Source of the DNA: Rhodococcus triatomae BKS 15-14
Lineage (GTDB): Bacteria > Actinomycetota > Actinomycetes > Mycobacteriales > Mycobacteriaceae
NCBI GenBank assembly: GCA_000341795.1
Contig: AODO01000062.1
Coordinates: 1-64,000 of the forward strand
DNA length: 64,000 nucleotides
Direction of reading: 5' to 3'
Positions within the stretch are counted from its first letter, which is position 1, and each line of letters begins with the position of its first letter. The notes below the pieces were generated by a model that searched no databases, had not been told where the DNA came from, and saw nothing but the letters and a program-made list of their open reading frames with translations. This document shows, one piece after another, positions 53,114 through 62,000 of this stretch. The position numbers were made by a program, and so were the translations under genes.

Positions 53114-54244
53114 GTGGTGACGCCGGAGCCGGACCGGAGTGGGGACTCCCCCACCGATCAGGCGGTGCCGGGGGCGTCCCGGTCTCGTGGTCGTTACCGG
53201 TGGCTCAAGTGGGTCGCGGGGGCCGCGCTGGTGGCCCTGTTGATCGCCGAGGGCGTCTACCTGTGGCCGCGCCTGCACGACTCGTGGCTCGTGCTCACCG
53301 AGATCCACTGGGGGTGGCTGGCGGCCTGTGTGTTCGCGCAGGCCGTGTCCCTGAGCGGCTACGGCCGCCTCCAGAAGCAGTTGCTGCACGCGGGCGGCGT
53401 CGACGTCGGGCAACGCACGTCGGTCGCGGTGGTGTACGCGTCGACGGCGATGGCGGTGACGCTGCCCGCCGGTCAGGTCTTCTCGACGGCGTTCACGTAC
53501 CGCGAGACGCGCCGGTGGGGCGCGAATCCCGTGGTCGCGTCGTGGCAGTTGGCCATGTCCGGGGTGATCGCGGGTATCGGGCTGGCGTTGATCGGCCTGG
53601 GCGGCGCGATGCTGGTCGGGCAGTCCGTGAGCCCGGTGATGCTGGGCCTGTCGCTGGCGGCACTGATCGGTCTGGTCGTGGCGATCCGCTACGTGTCGGC
53701 ACATCCGCACGCGATCGAGGTGGCCGCGCGGTGGGTGCTCGGTCACGTGAACCGGTTCCGGTCCAGGCCGGTCGGGACGGGGATGGCCACCGTCCGCGAG
53801 ACGCTGGCCCAACTGGAATCGGTGCAACTGGGCACGCGGGACGGCGTGCTGAGCGCGGGCTGGGCCGCGGTGCACAGGGTCGGCGACATCGCGTGCCTCG
53901 GGTTCGCCTGCTGGGCGGTGGGCGCGGACCCGCGACTGTCGGGGGTGTTGATCGCGTTCGCGGCCGGCAAGGCGGTCGCGACCATCCCGCTGGCTCCGGG
54001 TGGCCTGGTGTTCGTCGACGCCACGCTGATCGCGACGTTGACGACGGCGGCGAGCATCGGTGCGTCGCAGGCGGTGGCCGCGGCGTTCGTCTACCGGTGC
54101 GTGAGCTTCATCCTGGTCGCGATCGTCGGGTGGATCGTGTTCGCGTTCCTGTTCAAGGGACACCAGCACGAGGACCTCGAGTTCGATGTCGAGATGGAAC
54201 GTCGCGAGCAGCGCGAGCAGATCGAGCACCGCGAGCAGCCCTGA
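53114..54244 (+). CDS. Flippase-like / LPG synthase transmembrane-domain protein (UPF0104)
   Basis: 376 residues from GTG 53114; TACGCT 6 nt upstream suggests a leaderless mRNA. About eight helices with the family pattern WGWLAACVFAQAVSLSGYGRLQ, VVYASTAMAVTLPAG and IPLAPGGLVFVDATL. No catalytic aminoacyl domain, so only the flippase-like part of MprF/YbhN. The C-terminus is a charged Glu/Arg/Gln-rich tail. It may move a polyprenyl or phospholipid substrate; unknown. Confidence 0.85.
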   Translation: MVTPEPDRSGDSPTDQAVPGASRSRGRYRWLKWVAGAALVALLIAEGVYLWPRLHDSWLVLTEIHWGWLAACVFAQAVSLSGYGRLQKQLLHAGGVDVGQRTSVAVVYASTAMAVTLPAGQVFSTAFTYRETRRWGANPVVASWQLAMSGVIAGIGLALIGLGGAMLVGQSVSPVMLGLSLAALIGLVVAIRYVSAHPHAIEVAARWVLGHVNRFRSRPVGTGMATVRETLAQLESVQLGTRDGVLSAGWAAVHRVGDIACLGFACWAVGADPRLSGVLIAFAAGKAVATIPLAPGGLVFVDATLIATLTTAASIGASQAVAAAFVYRCVSFILVAIVGWIVFAFLFKGHQHEDLEFDVEMERREQREQIEHREQP

Positions 54245-54297
54245 TCCCTTCCGGCCGACGGTGCCCTTCGCTCGGTCGGACGGCACGGAGGTGGCCT

Positions 54298-54987
54298 TCA
54301 GCCCGGGCGCCGGACCGCGTCGAGCATCGCGTCGAGGTGGGCGCGGCTGATCCGGACGGCGGCGTCGGCATCCCCGGCGGCAATGGCGTCGACGAGCGCA
54401 CGATGGTCGTCGGCGTCCGGTTCGGGGTCGCGGCTGCGGGTGCCGAGGAGGTCGACCATGTCGACCATCGCCTCCGTGAGCCGCGGGACGAAGGTCTCGA
54501 ACAGTTCGGTGAGGACGGCGTTGTGCGCGGCAGCGACCACGGCACGGTGGACGTCGATGTCGGCGGCGACGAACGCCCGGTCTCCGGCGGCGAACTCGGC
54601 GGCCCGCCGGTCGAGTGCGCGCCGCATCACGGCCACGTCGTCGGCGGTGGCGCGCTCCGCGGCCAGGCGCGCGGCCTCGACCTCGATGGCGTTGCGCACC
54701 TCGACGACCTCCGCGACTGCCTCCCCGCGCAGCACCGTCTCCCATGCCACCACGGGCCCTGTGCTCTCGACGAAGACGCCGGCGCCCTGTTTGGCACGGA
54801 GCAGTCCCTGCCCGGCGAGGATCCGGAGCGCCTCGCGGACGGTGGACCGCCCGACGCCGAGTTCCGCGGCGAGGGTGGTCTCGCCGGGAAGTTTGGCTCC
54901 GACCTCCCACTCACCGTCGGCGAGACGCCTCTGCAGCAGGTCGGCGGCCTGATCGGTGAGCAGATGGCGTCGAATCGGGGCGGGCAT
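54298..54987 (-). CDS. GntR-family regulator, FadR subgroup
   Basis: 229 residues from ATG 54987 with GAGGA 6 nt upstream. N-terminal winged helix: LLQRRLADGEWEVGAKLPGE..LAAELGVGRSTVREALRIL. C-terminal all-helical FCD domain with the metal-ligand pattern DIDVHRAVV...H. It sits divergently before leuA. TTGTCAGACAA, a match to the FadR-subgroup consensus TNGTNNNACNA, lies 13 nt before its start and across the leuA -35 region, so it may repress both itself and leuA. Ligand unknown. Confidence 0.9.
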   Translation of the reverse strand: MPAPIRRHLLTDQAADLLQRRLADGEWEVGAKLPGETTLAAELGVGRSTVREALRILAGQGLLRAKQGAGVFVESTGPVVAWETVLRGEAVAEVVEVRNAIEVEAARLAAERATADDVAVMRRALDRRAAEFAAGDRAFVAADIDVHRAVVAAAHNAVLTELFETFVPRLTEAMVDMVDLLGTRSRDPEPDADDHRALVDAIAAGDADAAVRISRAHLDAMLDAVRRPG

Positions 54988-55000
54988 CGAATTCCTCAGG

Positions 55001-55011
55001 TTGTCAGACAA
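55001..55011. promoter_or_regulatory. FadR-type operator overlapping the leuA -35 box
   Basis: TTGTCAGACAA is a perfect dyad around a central base and fits TNGTNNNACNA. Its first six bases are also the best -35 (TTGTCA), 17 nt before TAGCCT at 55024-55029. Confidence 0.75.
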
Positions 55012-55023
55012 GTTGTTCTCGCC

Positions 55024-55029
55024 TAGCCT
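55024..55029 (+). promoter_or_regulatory. leuA promoter -10 box
   Basis: TAGCCT, 17 nt after TTGTCA. The predicted transcription start coincides with the GTG of the leader peptide at 55037. Confidence 0.6.
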
Positions 55030-55036
55030 ACCCCTC

Positions 55037-55081
55037 GTGGCCATGCTCGGACTGCTCCTCGACTGCCGCGGCGGGGTCTGA
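55037..55081 (+). CDS. leuL: Leucine-rich leader peptide of leuA, probably leaderless
   Basis: The frame reads M(V)[17 protein letters not shown], with four Leu codons within five (CTC GGA CTG CTC CTC). An internal ATG at 55043 is the alternative start. No ribosome-binding site is present, but the GTG lies at the expected transcription start. The last codons overlap the left arm of the attenuator hairpin. This is the classic geometry for ribosome-mediated attenuation by leucyl-tRNA supply. Confidence 0.75.
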   Translation: MAMLGLLLDCRGGV

Positions 55082-55135
55082 CCGGACCGGCACCCCGCCG
55101 CGGGGTTCGGTCGTGCCGGTCGTCCTCACCGAACC
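55066..55135 (+). promoter_or_regulatory. leuA attenuator with alternative hairpins
   Basis: Hairpin 1: CCGCGGCGGGGT (55066-55077) with ACCCCGCCGCGG (55092-55103), 12 bp. Hairpin 2: GGTTCGGT (55104-55111) with ACCGAACC (55128-55135), ending just before the leuA ribosome-binding site. Alternative: GACCGGCAC (55085-55093) with GTGCCGGTC (55113-55121), 9 bp, incompatible with hairpin 1. A ribosome stalled on the Leu codons would cover the left arm of hairpin 1 and favour the alternative. Confidence 0.75.
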
Positions 55136-55149
55136 GGAAAGCCCTCGCC

Positions 55150-56928
55150 GTGCACTGGAACCGCCAGACCCCGTCCGTGATGCCCTCGAACCGTTACCGC
55201 TCCCACACCGACCGTGTGGAGATCCCGATCACCGAGCGATCCTGGCCGACAAGACAACTCACCGAGGCCCCGCTGTGGGTTCCGGTGGACCTGCGCGACG
55301 GCAACCAGGCGCTCGCCGAGCCGATGGACCCCGGCCGCAAACGTCGCTTCTTCGAACTGCTGGTGGCGATGGGATACAAGGAGATCGAGGTCGGTTACCC
55401 GTCGGCCAGTCAGACCGACTTCGACTTCGTCCGCGATCTCGCCGAGCAGGATCTCGTTCCCGACGACGTGACGATCGTCGTGTTCACCGCCGCCCGCACC
55501 GATCTGATCGAGCGGACCTACGAGTCGGTCCGCGGACTGGCGAACGTGGTCGTGCACATGTACACCGCGACTGCACCGACGTGGCGCGACGTGGTACTGG
55601 GACACGACCGGGACTCGTTGCACCGCTTGATCTTCGACGCCGCCCAGGACGTGGCGCGTGGCGGAGACCGACATCCGGGCACCCGATTCGAGTTCTCCCC
55701 CGAGGTGTTCAACCTGACGGAGCCGGACTTCGTGCTGCAGGTGTGCGACAGTCTCACCACACTCTGGGACGCCTCCACCGACCGGCCGGTGATCCACAAT
55801 CTGCCGGCGACCGTGGAGATCTCGACACCGAACGCGTACGCGGACCAGATCGAGTACATGCACCGCAATCTCGCCCGCCGGGACTCGGTGATCCTGTCCG
55901 TGCATCCACACAACGACCGCGGCACCGGCGTCGCCTGCGCCGAACTGGCGGTACTCGCCGGTGCGCAACGAGTGGAGGGGTGCCTGTTCGGCAACGGCGA
56001 GCGAACCGGGAACGTGGACCTGGTGACTCTCGCGCTGAACCTGCACGCGCAGGGTGTCGACCCGATGATCGACTTCTCCGACATCGACGCCGTGCGGAGA
56101 ACCGTGGAGTACTGCAACAGGATCGAGGTCCATCCGCGGCATCCGTACGGCGGCGACCTGGTGTACACGGCATTCTCCGGCACCCACCAGGACGCGATCA
56201 AGAAGGGCTTCGCGCGGCATCGCGCTGCCGCCGCGGCCTCGCGCCTGGACCCCGACCGGGCGCCGTGGGACGTGCCCTATCTGCCGATCGATCCGCACGA
56301 CGTCGGGCGCGACTACGAGGCGGTGATCCGGGTGAACAGCCAGTCCGGCAAGGGCGGTGTCGCCTATCTGCTGCAGGAGGAGTACGGCGTCGACCTGCCA
56401 CGCGGTCTGCAGATCGACTTCGCCCGCCGCGTCCAGCGCGCCACCGACGGCAGCGGCACCGAGATGACGGCACCACAGCTGTGGACGTTGTTGCAGGACA
56501 GCTACTCCCACGTCGGCACCCTGCACCGCTGGGCGGTCGATCACGTCGAGGACGGCGATCGACTGCGTATCGCGGCGACGCTCGGCGACACCCCGATCGA
56601 CGGTGAGGCGACCGCGTCGGACCCGGCTCGCGCCCTGGCCCGGGTGCTGTCGACGCCGGACGCCGAGACGGAAGTGCTCTCACTGACACGGCAGTCGATC
56701 GGATCCGGGCGCGACGCCGCAACGGCGACCTTCGTCCAGTGCCGGGTCGGCGACCGCACGGCGTGGGGTGTCGGGGTCGACCGGTCGGCAACGGGTTCCA
56801 CCCTGCGCGCCGTGCTCGCGTCCGCCTCCCGGGTTTCCGCGCCCGCACGGCCCGATGACGTGGCCGAGGTCACAGTACGTTGCGGGAAGGATCTCCCGGA
56901 TGGCACCGTTGACACCGGCAGAGCTTGA
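55150..56928 (+). CDS. leuA: 2-isopropylmalate synthase
   Basis: 592 residues from GTG 55150, with GGAAAG 8 nt upstream; ATG 55180 is an alternative. HMGL-like TIM barrel: [10 protein letters not shown] (metal Asp, Arg), [22 protein letters not shown] (metal His pair), GNGERTGN. C-terminal LeuA allosteric domain from about 460 for leucine feedback. It condenses 2-ketoisovalerate and acetyl-CoA, the first step to leucine. Regulation appears layered: FadR-type operator, leader-peptide attenuator, allosteric domain. Confidence 0.95.
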   Translation: MHWNRQTPSVMPSNRYRSHTDRVEIPITERSWPTRQLTEAPLWVPVDLRDGNQALAEPMDPGRKRRFFELLVAMGYKEIEVGYPSASQTDFDFVRDLAEQDLVPDDVTIVVFTAARTDLIERTYESVRGLANVVVHMYTATAPTWRDVVLGHDRDSLHRLIFDAAQDVARGGDRHPGTRFEFSPEVFNLTEPDFVLQVCDSLTTLWDASTDRPVIHNLPATVEISTPNAYADQIEYMHRNLARRDSVILSVHPHNDRGTGVACAELAVLAGAQRVEGCLFGNGERTGNVDLVTLALNLHAQGVDPMIDFSDIDAVRRTVEYCNRIEVHPRHPYGGDLVYTAFSGTHQDAIKKGFARHRAAAAASRLDPDRAPWDVPYLPIDPHDVGRDYEAVIRVNSQSGKGGVAYLLQEEYGVDLPRGLQIDFARRVQRATDGSGTEMTAPQLWTLLQDSYSHVGTLHRWAVDHVEDGDRLRIAATLGDTPIDGEATASDPARALARVLSTPDAETEVLSLTRQSIGSGRDAATATFVQCRVGDRTAWGVGVDRSATGSTLRAVLASASRVSAPARPDDVAEVTVRCGKDLPDGTVDTGRA

Positions 56929-56936
56929 ATGTTCAA
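56925..56936. promoter_or_regulatory. Perfect palindrome in the yceI promoter
   Basis: TTGAATGTTCAA overlaps the leuA stop and ends 1 nt before a TAGATT -10 box (56938-56943), 33 nt before yceI. The form TTGAAnnTTCAA is typical of MarR-family sites; the regulator is not in the window. Confidence 0.55.
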
Positions 56937-56969
56937 CTAGATTGCCAGCGACCCCCACAAGGAGTTCCC

Positions 56970-57521
56970 ATGACCACCGCCATCACCCTCCCCACCCTCA
57001 CCGCAGGCACCTGGGCCATCGACCCCACCCACTCCACCGTGGGCTTCTCCGTCCGGCACCTGATGGTCAGCAAGGTCCGTGGCACCTTCAACGACTTCTC
57101 CGGCGCGATCACCGTCGCCGAGGACGGCACCCCGGCCGTGAGCGCGGAGATCCAGGTCGCGTCCATCGACACCAAGAACGAGCAGCGCGACGGCCACATC
57201 AAGTCGGCCGACTTCTTCGACGCCGAGCAGTTCCCGACCGCCACCTTCGTCTCCACCGACGTCCGCCCGAAGGGCGACGACTTCGTCCTCACCGGCGACT
57301 TCACCCTCCACGGCGTCACCAAGCAGGTCGAGCTGAACCTCGAGTTCAACGGCGTCAACCCCGGCATGGGCCACGGCGCGGTCGCAGGCTTCGAGGCGAC
57401 CACCGTCCTCAACCGCAAGGACTTCGGCATCTCCATCGAGATGCCCCTCGAGGGCGGCGGCGCGGTCGTCGGCGACAAGATCACCATCACCCTCGAGATC
57501 GAGGCCCTGCTCCAGGCCTGA
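56970..57521 (+). CDS. YceI-family lipid-binding protein
   Basis: 183 residues from ATG 56970, with AAGGAG 5 nt upstream. Whole length is the YceI lipocalin-like barrel: WAIDPTHSTVGFSVRHLMVSK, GTFNDFSG, DGHIKSADFFDAEQFPTATF, FTLHGVTKQVEL. No signal peptide, so cytoplasmic, unlike E. coli YceI. The family binds isoprenoid or other amphiphilic molecules. Own promoter with a MarR-type palindrome; strong terminator after it. Confidence 0.93.
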   Translation: MTTAITLPTLTAGTWAIDPTHSTVGFSVRHLMVSKVRGTFNDFSGAITVAEDGTPAVSAEIQVASIDTKNEQRDGHIKSADFFDAEQFPTATFVSTDVRPKGDDFVLTGDFTLHGVTKQVELNLEFNGVNPGMGHGAVAGFEATTVLNRKDFGISIEMPLEGGGAVVGDKITITLEIEALLQA

Positions 57522-57535
57522 TCGCCCCTCACACT

Positions 57536-57574
57536 CGCGCCCACCGCAGCCACCCCCTCGCTGCGGTGGGCGCG
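57536..57574. terminator. Bidirectional terminator after yceI
   Basis: CGCGCCCACCGCAG and its perfect 14-bp complement around an 11-nt loop, between convergent genes. Confidence 0.85.
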
Positions 57575-57582
57575 TTCGCGTC

Positions 57583-59127
57583 TCAGCCGTCGTTCCGGGT
57601 CCCCGCCATGTCCAGCGCCGCGAGATGCCCGAACACCATTCCTGCGCCGATCGGGTTACCGCCCCCCGGGTAGGTCGTGCCGCTGACCGGCGCCATCGTG
57701 TTGCCCGCGGCGTACAACCCCGGAATCACGGCTCCTGCGGAATCGAGAACCCGCGCCGACGTGTCCGTGACGAGACCGCCCTTCGTACCCAGGTCGGAGA
57801 TGCCGAAGGCGGCCGCGTGGAACGGGCCCTTCTCGATCGGCACCAACGGGGACCGGCCACCGGAGAACGACCGGTCGTACGGCTCGTCTCCGCGGCCGAA
57901 GTCGCCGTCGACTCCGGCGGCGGCGAAATCGTTGAAGCGGTGCACCGTCGCCACGAGGTTGGCGGCGGGCACACCGATGAGGCCGGCGAGTTCCTCGAGG
58001 GTGTCGGCCGTCCGCCACAGACCGGCGGCCGTGTACTCCTCGGTGGCCGCGAGCGGGACGTTGGGTGCCTTGACCGGCGGGACGAGACCTTCCCTGTCGT
58101 CGTAGATCATCCAGAACCGCGCGTCGGACGCGTCGACTCCGTCGTGTGCGATGACGTCGCGGCCGAGCCGGTCGTACGGGGCCGACTCGTTGGTGAACCG
58201 ATTGCCCGCCCCGTCCACGAAGATCCCTCCGGTGAACCAGAGCGCGAACGCGGACCTGCCGCCGGGGTGGGTCAGTCCGGGCGACCACCAGGCCTGGTCC
58301 ATCAGCCGGGTGTCGGCGCCCACCTCGATTCCGGCACGGTGCGCCTTCCCGAGATTGCCCCACGAGCCCATCGTGTCGCGGGCGGAACCGGGGACGCCGT
58401 ACGCGTCGCGCAGTTGCTGATTCTGCTCGAAACCGCCTGCCGCCAAGAGGATTCCGCGTCGAGCCCGGATCGCTCGGCGGTCGCCGCCGTCGGACACGAC
58501 CGCGCCGGTGACGACACCGTCGGTGACGACCAGTTCCTCCAGTGCGGTGCCCAGCCGCAGATGCGCGTTGGCCATGTCTTCCATCGCCCACAGGAACCGA
58601 CCGACGAGTGCGCGACCGCCGACGAGATGGTCCCCGGCCGGCTCGTCCGCCCATTCCCGGCCCAGCGGCCCTCGGACGCTCTCGCCTCCGTCGGCGAGCT
58701 TCGCGGCACGCAGCGGCCGGGGGACGATGTGTCTGCCACCCGCCCGGGCCTCGGGCGCCAGGCCGAAGTAGTCGGGCCACGGCAGCACCTGGAAGACGAA
58801 GTGCTCGTCGGCCTCCAGGTAGTCGATCAACGGCGCCCCGCCGCGGACGAATGCCTCCTGCATCTCGGGCGGGCTGCCGTCCCCGACGACCGCGCGGAAG
58901 TAGGTCAACGCGTCGTCGACGGTGTCCTCGTCGCCCGCTCGCCGCAGGACGGCGTTACAGGGAAACCACATGCCACCGCCGCCCGAGTAGGCGGTGGTCC
59001 CACCGAACCGGTCGGTGGCCTCGACGAGGATCACGTCGAGACCCTCCCTGGCTGCGGTGTACGCGCCGGTCACACCCCCGGCCCCCGATCCGACCACCAG
59101 GACGTCGCACTCGTCGCTCCACTGCAT
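57583..59127 (-). CDS. FAD-dependent oxidoreductase, KstD-like
   Basis: 514 residues from ATG 59127 with GGGAG upstream. Dinucleotide-binding motif VLVVGSGAGGVTGAYTAAREG at the N-terminus, then EATDRFGGTTAYSGGGGMW and the C-terminal FAD closure GLYAAGNTMAPVSG..YPGGGNPIGAGMVFG. These are features of the FAD_binding_2 family that includes 3-ketosteroid delta-1-dehydrogenases and fumarate reductases. A steroid or other cyclic ketone substrate is plausible but unproven. Confidence 0.85.
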   Translation of the reverse strand: MQWSDECDVLVVGSGAGGVTGAYTAAREGLDVILVEATDRFGGTTAYSGGGGMWFPCNAVLRRAGDEDTVDDALTYFRAVVGDGSPPEMQEAFVRGGAPLIDYLEADEHFVFQVLPWPDYFGLAPEARAGGRHIVPRPLRAAKLADGGESVRGPLGREWADEPAGDHLVGGRALVGRFLWAMEDMANAHLRLGTALEELVVTDGVVTGAVVSDGGDRRAIRARRGILLAAGGFEQNQQLRDAYGVPGSARDTMGSWGNLGKAHRAGIEVGADTRLMDQAWWSPGLTHPGGRSAFALWFTGGIFVDGAGNRFTNESAPYDRLGRDVIAHDGVDASDARFWMIYDDREGLVPPVKAPNVPLAATEEYTAAGLWRTADTLEELAGLIGVPAANLVATVHRFNDFAAAGVDGDFGRGDEPYDRSFSGGRSPLVPIEKGPFHAAAFGISDLGTKGGLVTDTSARVLDSAGAVIPGLYAAGNTMAPVSGTTYPGGGNPIGAGMVFGHLAALDMAGTRNDG

Positions 59128-59214
59128 CGCCGCTCCCACTCTCGCGTGTCCGGACGCAGTATCGCGTTCCGGCCCCGGCCACGTCCGGAAAACTGCGTCG
59201 CTAGGCTGGTCACC

Positions 59215-59592
59215 GTGAAGAAGGTGCTGCCGTTCCTCGTCGTCGACGTCGTCCTCGTGGTCGTTTTCTGCGCGATCGGGCGACGCAGCCACGACGAGGC
59301 GAACGCGGTGACCGGGCTGCTGACGACGGCGTGGCCGTTCCTCGCCGGACTCGCGCTCGGGTGGATCGTGAACGAGGCGCTGTACCGCAACAAGTCGCTG
59401 CCCGCGTCCGTCGTCCCCGCCGGGATCGTGATCTGGCTGTGCACACTCGTCGGCGGGATGGTGCTGCGCGTCGTGTCCGGGCAGGGCACCGCGTTCAGCT
59501 TCGTCCTCGTCGCCGGCACCGTGCTGGCGGTGTTCCTCCTCGGCTGGCGCGCGCTCTACGCCCTCGCGAGCAGGCGGTCCGCCGCGCGCTGA
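59215..59592 (+). CDS. DUF3054 small membrane protein
   Basis: 125 residues from GTG 59215; TAGGCT 7 nt upstream suggests a leaderless start. Four hydrophobic helices (FLVVDVVLVVVFCAIGRRSH, TAWPFLAGLALGWIVNEAL, VVPAGIVIWLCTLVGGMVL, FSFVLVAGTVLAVFLLGWRA), the DUF3054 pattern. Function unknown. Divergent from the KstD-like gene. Confidence 0.85.
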   Translation: MKKVLPFLVVDVVLVVVFCAIGRRSHDEANAVTGLLTTAWPFLAGLALGWIVNEALYRNKSLPASVVPAGIVIWLCTLVGGMVLRVVSGQGTAFSFVLVAGTVLAVFLLGWRALYALASRRSAAR

Positions 59593-59711
59593 CCAGCGCT
59601 GTCTCCGGCAGGAGGAGACGCTGCGTCCGACCCGGGTGACGTGCAGCCCGACCGGTGACAACTTCGCATCGAGTCGGCGCGGACGGACTCGGCCCGTGGG
59701 ACAGTTCTGAC

Positions 59712-61181
59712 ATGAGCGAACTCGCGTCGCCTCCGCACGACCCCCGGTCCGACCACGGGTTCTTCGGACAGCCGCGCGCGCTGGCGAATCTGTTCTCGGT
59801 CGAGCTCTGGGAGCGGTTCTCCTTCTACGGGATGCAGGGCATCCTGATCTACTACCTCTACTACTCGGCGGCCGACGGCGGGTTGGGGATCTCGGAGGCA
59901 TCCGCGGTCTCGATCGTCGGCGCGTACGGCGGCACCGTCTACCTGTCGACGGTCCTCGGCGCGTGGGTCGCCGACCGCGTGCTCGGGTCGGAGCGGACAT
60001 TGTTCTACAGCGCCGTCCTGGTGATGCTCGGGCACATCGCGTTGGCGGCGATCCCCGGGCTGTCCGGCGTCGGGGTCGGACTGATCCTCATCGCCGTCGG
60101 CAGCGGCGGACTGAAGGCGAACGCGACCTCCCTCGTCGGGGACCTGTACGCCGAGGGCGACGAGCGCCGCGACGCCGGATTCTCGCTGTACTACATGGGC
60201 ATCAACATCGGCGCCTTCTTCGGTCCGCTGCTGACCGGATGGGCCGAGGACAACTGGGGCTTCCACGTCGGTTTCGCGCTCGCCGCGGTCGGCATGGCGC
60301 TCGGCCTGATCCAGTACACGCTCGGCCGCAGGCATCTCGGGACCATCGGTGCCGCGCCCGCGAACCCGCTGCCCGGCTCGATGCTGTGGAGATACGGGGC
60401 GGCCGCGGCAGTGGTGGTGGTCGTGGTGATCGTGCTGTGCCTTGCCGGTGTGGTCACCACCGGCAACCTGTCGGACGTGGTCGTCGCACTGACCCTGATC
60501 GCGGCCGTCGGCTACTTCGGTGTGATCCTGGCGAGCCGGCAGATCACCAGCACCGAACGCAGCCGGGTCGTGGCGTTCATCCCGATGTTCCTCGCCAGCG
60601 CCGCGTTCTGGTCGTTGTTCCAGCAGCAGTTCACGGTGGTCCCGATCTACGCGGACAAGTTCCTCGACCGCAACCTGTTCGGCTGGGACTTCCCGCCGTC
60701 GTGGGTGCAGTCCATCAACCCGGTCTTCATCATCGTCTTCTCCGGGGTGTTCGCGGCGATGTGGACGAAACTCGGTCCTCGGCAACCGTCGTCGCCGCTG
60801 AAGTTCGCGATCGGCACGGGTCTGATGGGCCTGGCGTTCCTGACGTTCCTGCCGTTCTCCAACGGCGAGCCGAACGGCACCCCTCTGCTCGCCCTGGTGT
60901 TCATCCTGCTGTTGTTCACGTTCGCGGAACTGTTCCTGTCCCCGGTCGGGCTGTCCCTGTCGACGAAACTGGCGCCGAAGGCGTTCCACACGCAGATGGT
61001 CGCGCTGTTCTTCCTGTCGGTGGCACTGGGCAGTTCGATGGCCGGAACGCTCGCCAAGTACTACGACACCGCGAACCAGGCGCCGTACTTCCTGTGGATC
61101 GGCCTCGCCTCGATCGGAGTCGGCGTCGTCATGGTGCTCCTGTCGCCGTGGATCAGCCGGATGATGCGCGGGGTGCACTGA
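59712..61181 (+). CDS. Proton-dependent oligopeptide transporter (POT/PTR2 family)
   Basis: 489 residues from ATG 59712. TM1 carries the POT motif ELWERFSFYG (ExxERFxxYG, proton and peptide coupling). The PTR2 signature is SLYYMGINIGAFFGPLLTG. About fourteen helices. It takes up di- and tripeptides with protons. Stands alone; no ribosome-binding site is obvious. Confidence 0.93.
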   Translation: MSELASPPHDPRSDHGFFGQPRALANLFSVELWERFSFYGMQGILIYYLYYSAADGGLGISEASAVSIVGAYGGTVYLSTVLGAWVADRVLGSERTLFYSAVLVMLGHIALAAIPGLSGVGVGLILIAVGSGGLKANATSLVGDLYAEGDERRDAGFSLYYMGINIGAFFGPLLTGWAEDNWGFHVGFALAAVGMALGLIQYTLGRRHLGTIGAAPANPLPGSMLWRYGAAAAVVVVVVIVLCLAGVVTTGNLSDVVVALTLIAAVGYFGVILASRQITSTERSRVVAFIPMFLASAAFWSLFQQQFTVVPIYADKFLDRNLFGWDFPPSWVQSINPVFIIVFSGVFAAMWTKLGPRQPSSPLKFAIGTGLMGLAFLTFLPFSNGEPNGTPLLALVFILLLFTFAELFLSPVGLSLSTKLAPKAFHTQMVALFFLSVALGSSMAGTLAKYYDTANQAPYFLWIGLASIGVGVVMVLLSPWISRMMRGVH

Positions 61182-61262
61182 ACGGACCCGGCCTGTGAAT
61201 GCGTGATCCGGGCCCCGAGCCCGAGTGTCGATTCAGCCCAATGGATGGGCCACGCGCGATCG

Positions 61263-62000
61263 TCAGCGCAGCGCCAACCACCCGGCCAGCCCGAAGCCCG
61301 CGACCGCCACCCCCACACGCAACACCGACGGCGGGATCACCTTCACCACCGGCGGACCGCACCAACCCCCGAGCAGGCATCCGGCCGCCATCGCTGCGGC
61401 GGCGCCCCAGTGCACCTCCCCCGAGCCGGCGAACACCAGCGCGGCGACGAGGTTCGCGACGCCGAGGAGGAAGCTCTTGAGGATCGTCGCCTGCCACACG
61501 GACATCGCGGTGCAGATCAGTGTCAGCGCCAGGAAGATCACCCCGGCCCCTGCGCCGAAGTAGCCGCCGTAGACCGCGACGACGGCGAGCGCCGCCGGGA
61601 ACAGGACCGGAAACTCCCTGCCGCCGGCGAGTTCCCGCACTCGCGGCTGGGCGAGCAGCGCGACCGACGCCGCCACGACGAGGTAGGGCACGACGGCTTC
61701 GAACGATCCCTCCGGCGCCCACAACAGCAACAGCGCGCCGGCGAGGCCACCGGCCGCGCACAGGGCTGCCCACCGCCACAGCTTCGGCCCCAACTCGGTC
61801 AACTCCCGCAACGAGTTCGCGGTCGACCCGATCCCGACCGCGACGAGCGCGACGGTGTTGGTGACATTCGCCGCGATCGGCGTCAATCCGACGGCGAGGA
61901 GCGCCGGATAGGAGACGATCGACGCGAGGCCGGTGACGAATCCGACGAGCCCGGCTCCGAACCCGGCGACGACCAGCAGCAGGTAGTCGAGCGCGCTCAC
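61263..62000 (-). CDS. TauE/SafE-family membrane permease
   Basis: 245 residues from GTG 62000, which overlaps the PBP stop by 4 bases (GTGA). Eight hydrophobic helices with two repeats starting GFGAGLVGFVTGLASIVSYP and YGGYFGAGAGVIFLALTL, the family's inverted halves. Members export sulfite or sulfonates, or move other organic anions. Translational coupling to a penicillin-binding lipoprotein is unusual. Confidence 0.88.
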   Translation of the reverse strand: MSALDYLLLVVAGFGAGLVGFVTGLASIVSYPALLAVGLTPIAANVTNTVALVAVGIGSTANSLRELTELGPKLWRWAALCAAGGLAGALLLLWAPEGSFEAVVPYLVVAASVALLAQPRVRELAGGREFPVLFPAALAVVAVYGGYFGAGAGVIFLALTLICTAMSVWQATILKSFLLGVANLVAALVFAGSGEVHWGAAAAMAAGCLLGGWCGPPVVKVIPPSVLRVGVAVAGFGLAGWLALR

